From NCBI GenBank assembly GCA_012270805.1, contig JAAXHR010000087.1, forward strand, positions 1 through 14,062: 14,062 bases of DNA. Direction: 5' to 3'. The notes below the pieces were generated by a model. The model saw only the letters and a list, made by a program, of their open reading frames with translations. It had not been told where the DNA came from and ran no database searches. The translations under genes were made by a program, and so were the position numbers. The DNA is from Dehalococcoidia bacterium. GTDB lineage: Bacteria; Chloroflexota; Dehalococcoidia; Lucifugimonadales; Lucifugimonadaceae. This document shows, piece after piece, positions 13,233 to 14,062 of this stretch. Position 1 is the stretch's first letter; each line of letters starts with the position of its first letter.

Positions 13233-14062
13233 TTGCACGAACCGGTACAATCCTCCTCCCGTTCGGCTCTGAGCAGTGTAAACAGGCACCGAACTGGCGT
13301 CTTTCACCAACTCTTCGGCCGCGGCTTCAACTGGATCGTTGCGTCTGAAGCTGTTGTAGACATCGGAGTTCTAGCCCGCGTCGCAGCACAGTCTTGGGTC
13401 GCCTACGACCTCACTCAATCCAGCCTATGGGTCGGAACTGTCGCTGCGTTCCGAGCAGTCCCTTACTTTCTCAGTCCCGCCATCGCCGCATATATTGGCA
13501 ATCATGTAGACCATCGAGCCCTCGTCGCCGCCATGAGGGCGTTCATCGGCGTCCTAGCAATCGTCCAAGCCATCCTCATCGGCACCGGAACTATGCGACC
13601 ATGGCATCAAGCGGTCCTAACACTGTTGACAGGCCTCGCAATTGCCTTCGCATGGCCCTCGTTCGTCACATTCCTCCAAGACATCGTCCAACCCCGCATG
13701 GCGACACGCGCAAACGCCATCCTCGCCTTCTCGCACAACCTCGGAGAACTCATCGGCCCTGTAACCGTCGGCATCATCATCGCACTCGTCGGCGCTGATT
13801 GGTCATTCGTCTTTATCGCCATCCTCTACTTCACTGGCGCATATCTCATCCTCAACGTTCCGACGCCTGACCACGACTCACACGTCGGCAACTACCACCA
13901 CCCGTACATCTGGACCCTCAGAATCGGACTCCGCAATATCGGCCGCTCCCAACCACTTCCATGGCTAATCGCCATGCTCATCACCACAAACCTTCTCGGC
14001 CTAGCCGTCTTCCCCCTCATACCCGAATACGCCATAGCAGTCTTCAACAGCGGAGGCATAGG
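13233..14062 (+). CDS. MFS transporter, N-terminal part (cut by window end)
   Basis: The frame is open from 13188 to the window end with no stop, giving 276 residues from a TTG at 13233. The product is the first half of a major facilitator superfamily transporter of the drug/solute exporter-like MFS_3 kind: a short cytoplasmic start, then membrane segments beginning near residue 34 (FNWIVASEAVVDIG), each followed by typical loops such as SWVAYDLTQSSLWVGTV and AYIGNHVDHRAL, the latter in place of the usual GxxADRxxRR motif between segments 2 and 3. At least seven membrane segments are visible. No in-frame ATG or GTG occurs before segment 3, so the TTG is the best but unsure start, and it has no clear ribosome binding site. 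Substrate unknown. Confidence 0.78.
   Translation, partial: MHEPVQSSSRSALSSVNRHRTGVFHQLFGRGFNWIVASEAVVDIGVLARVAAQSWVAYDLTQSSLWVGTVAAFRAVPYFLSPAIAAYIGNHVDHRALVAAMRAFIGVLAIVQAILIGTGTMRPWHQAVLTLLTGLAIAFAWPSFVTFLQDIVQPRMATRANAILAFSHNLGELIGPVTVGIIIALVGADWSFVFIAILYFTGAYLILNVPTPDHDSHVGNYHHPYIWTLRIGLRNIGRSQPLPWLIAMLITTNLLGLAVFPLIPEYAIAVFNSGGI

Overview
The window looks like chromosomal DNA of a free-living, probably marine or aquatic bacterium of moderate GC. Genes are densely packed, several stop and start codons overlap, and both strands are used. The gene mix resembles the SAR202 / Dehalococcoidia-type Chloroflexota: an enolase-superfamily enzyme, a class III CoA-transferase, an SDR, a sugar-isomerase-type TIM barrel, a CBS-less GuaB3, a DUF6159 membrane protein and a CopC/CopD copper module. 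This placement is inferred from gene content; there is no rRNA or other phylogenetic marker here. I see no mobile element, CRISPR array, tRNA or rRNA.

Layout. 1-307: no convincing gene, two short perfect tandem repeats. 308-2885 (+): a close run of a TIM-barrel isomerase/epimerase-like protein, an SDR oxidoreductase and a GHMP kinase of the archaeal pantoate-kinase type. 2882-3712 (-): an inositol-monophosphatase-family protein with two metal-ligand positions changed; its stop codon shares bases with that of the kinase. 3818-4612 (+): a DUF6159 multi-pass membrane protein. 4725-8377 (+): a copper/redox module made of a secreted, membrane-anchored protein with a cupredoxin-like insert, a 57-aa single-pass protein, and a 779-aa CopC-CopD-YtkA-like-cytochrome c fusion. 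The last two overlap in an ATGA. 8390-10806 (-): GuaB3 followed by a CaiB/BaiF CoA-transferase, probably one transcript. 10807-11032: divergent intergenic region. 11033-13122 (+): a DUF2520 Rossmann protein overlapping, again in ATGA, an enolase-superfamily (mandelate racemase type) protein. 13123-13232: intergenic region with an 8-bp inverted repeat. 13233-end (+): the N-terminal part of an MFS transporter cut by the window edge.

How the genes fit together. The copper module is the clearest functional unit: the fusion would bind copper outside the membrane (CopC), move or relay it through the membrane (CopD), and carry an extracytoplasmic c-type haem domain, while the cupredoxin-like protein and the small membrane protein next to it probably act with it. 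The pantoate kinase-like gene suggests that CoA synthesis in this organism may use the archaeal order (phosphorylate pantoate first). A DUF2520 gene, a family found beside panC/panD in mycobacteria, is also present but about 8 kb away and not in the same operon. The remaining enzymes are catabolic or nucleotide-linked and their substrates cannot be read from the sequence.
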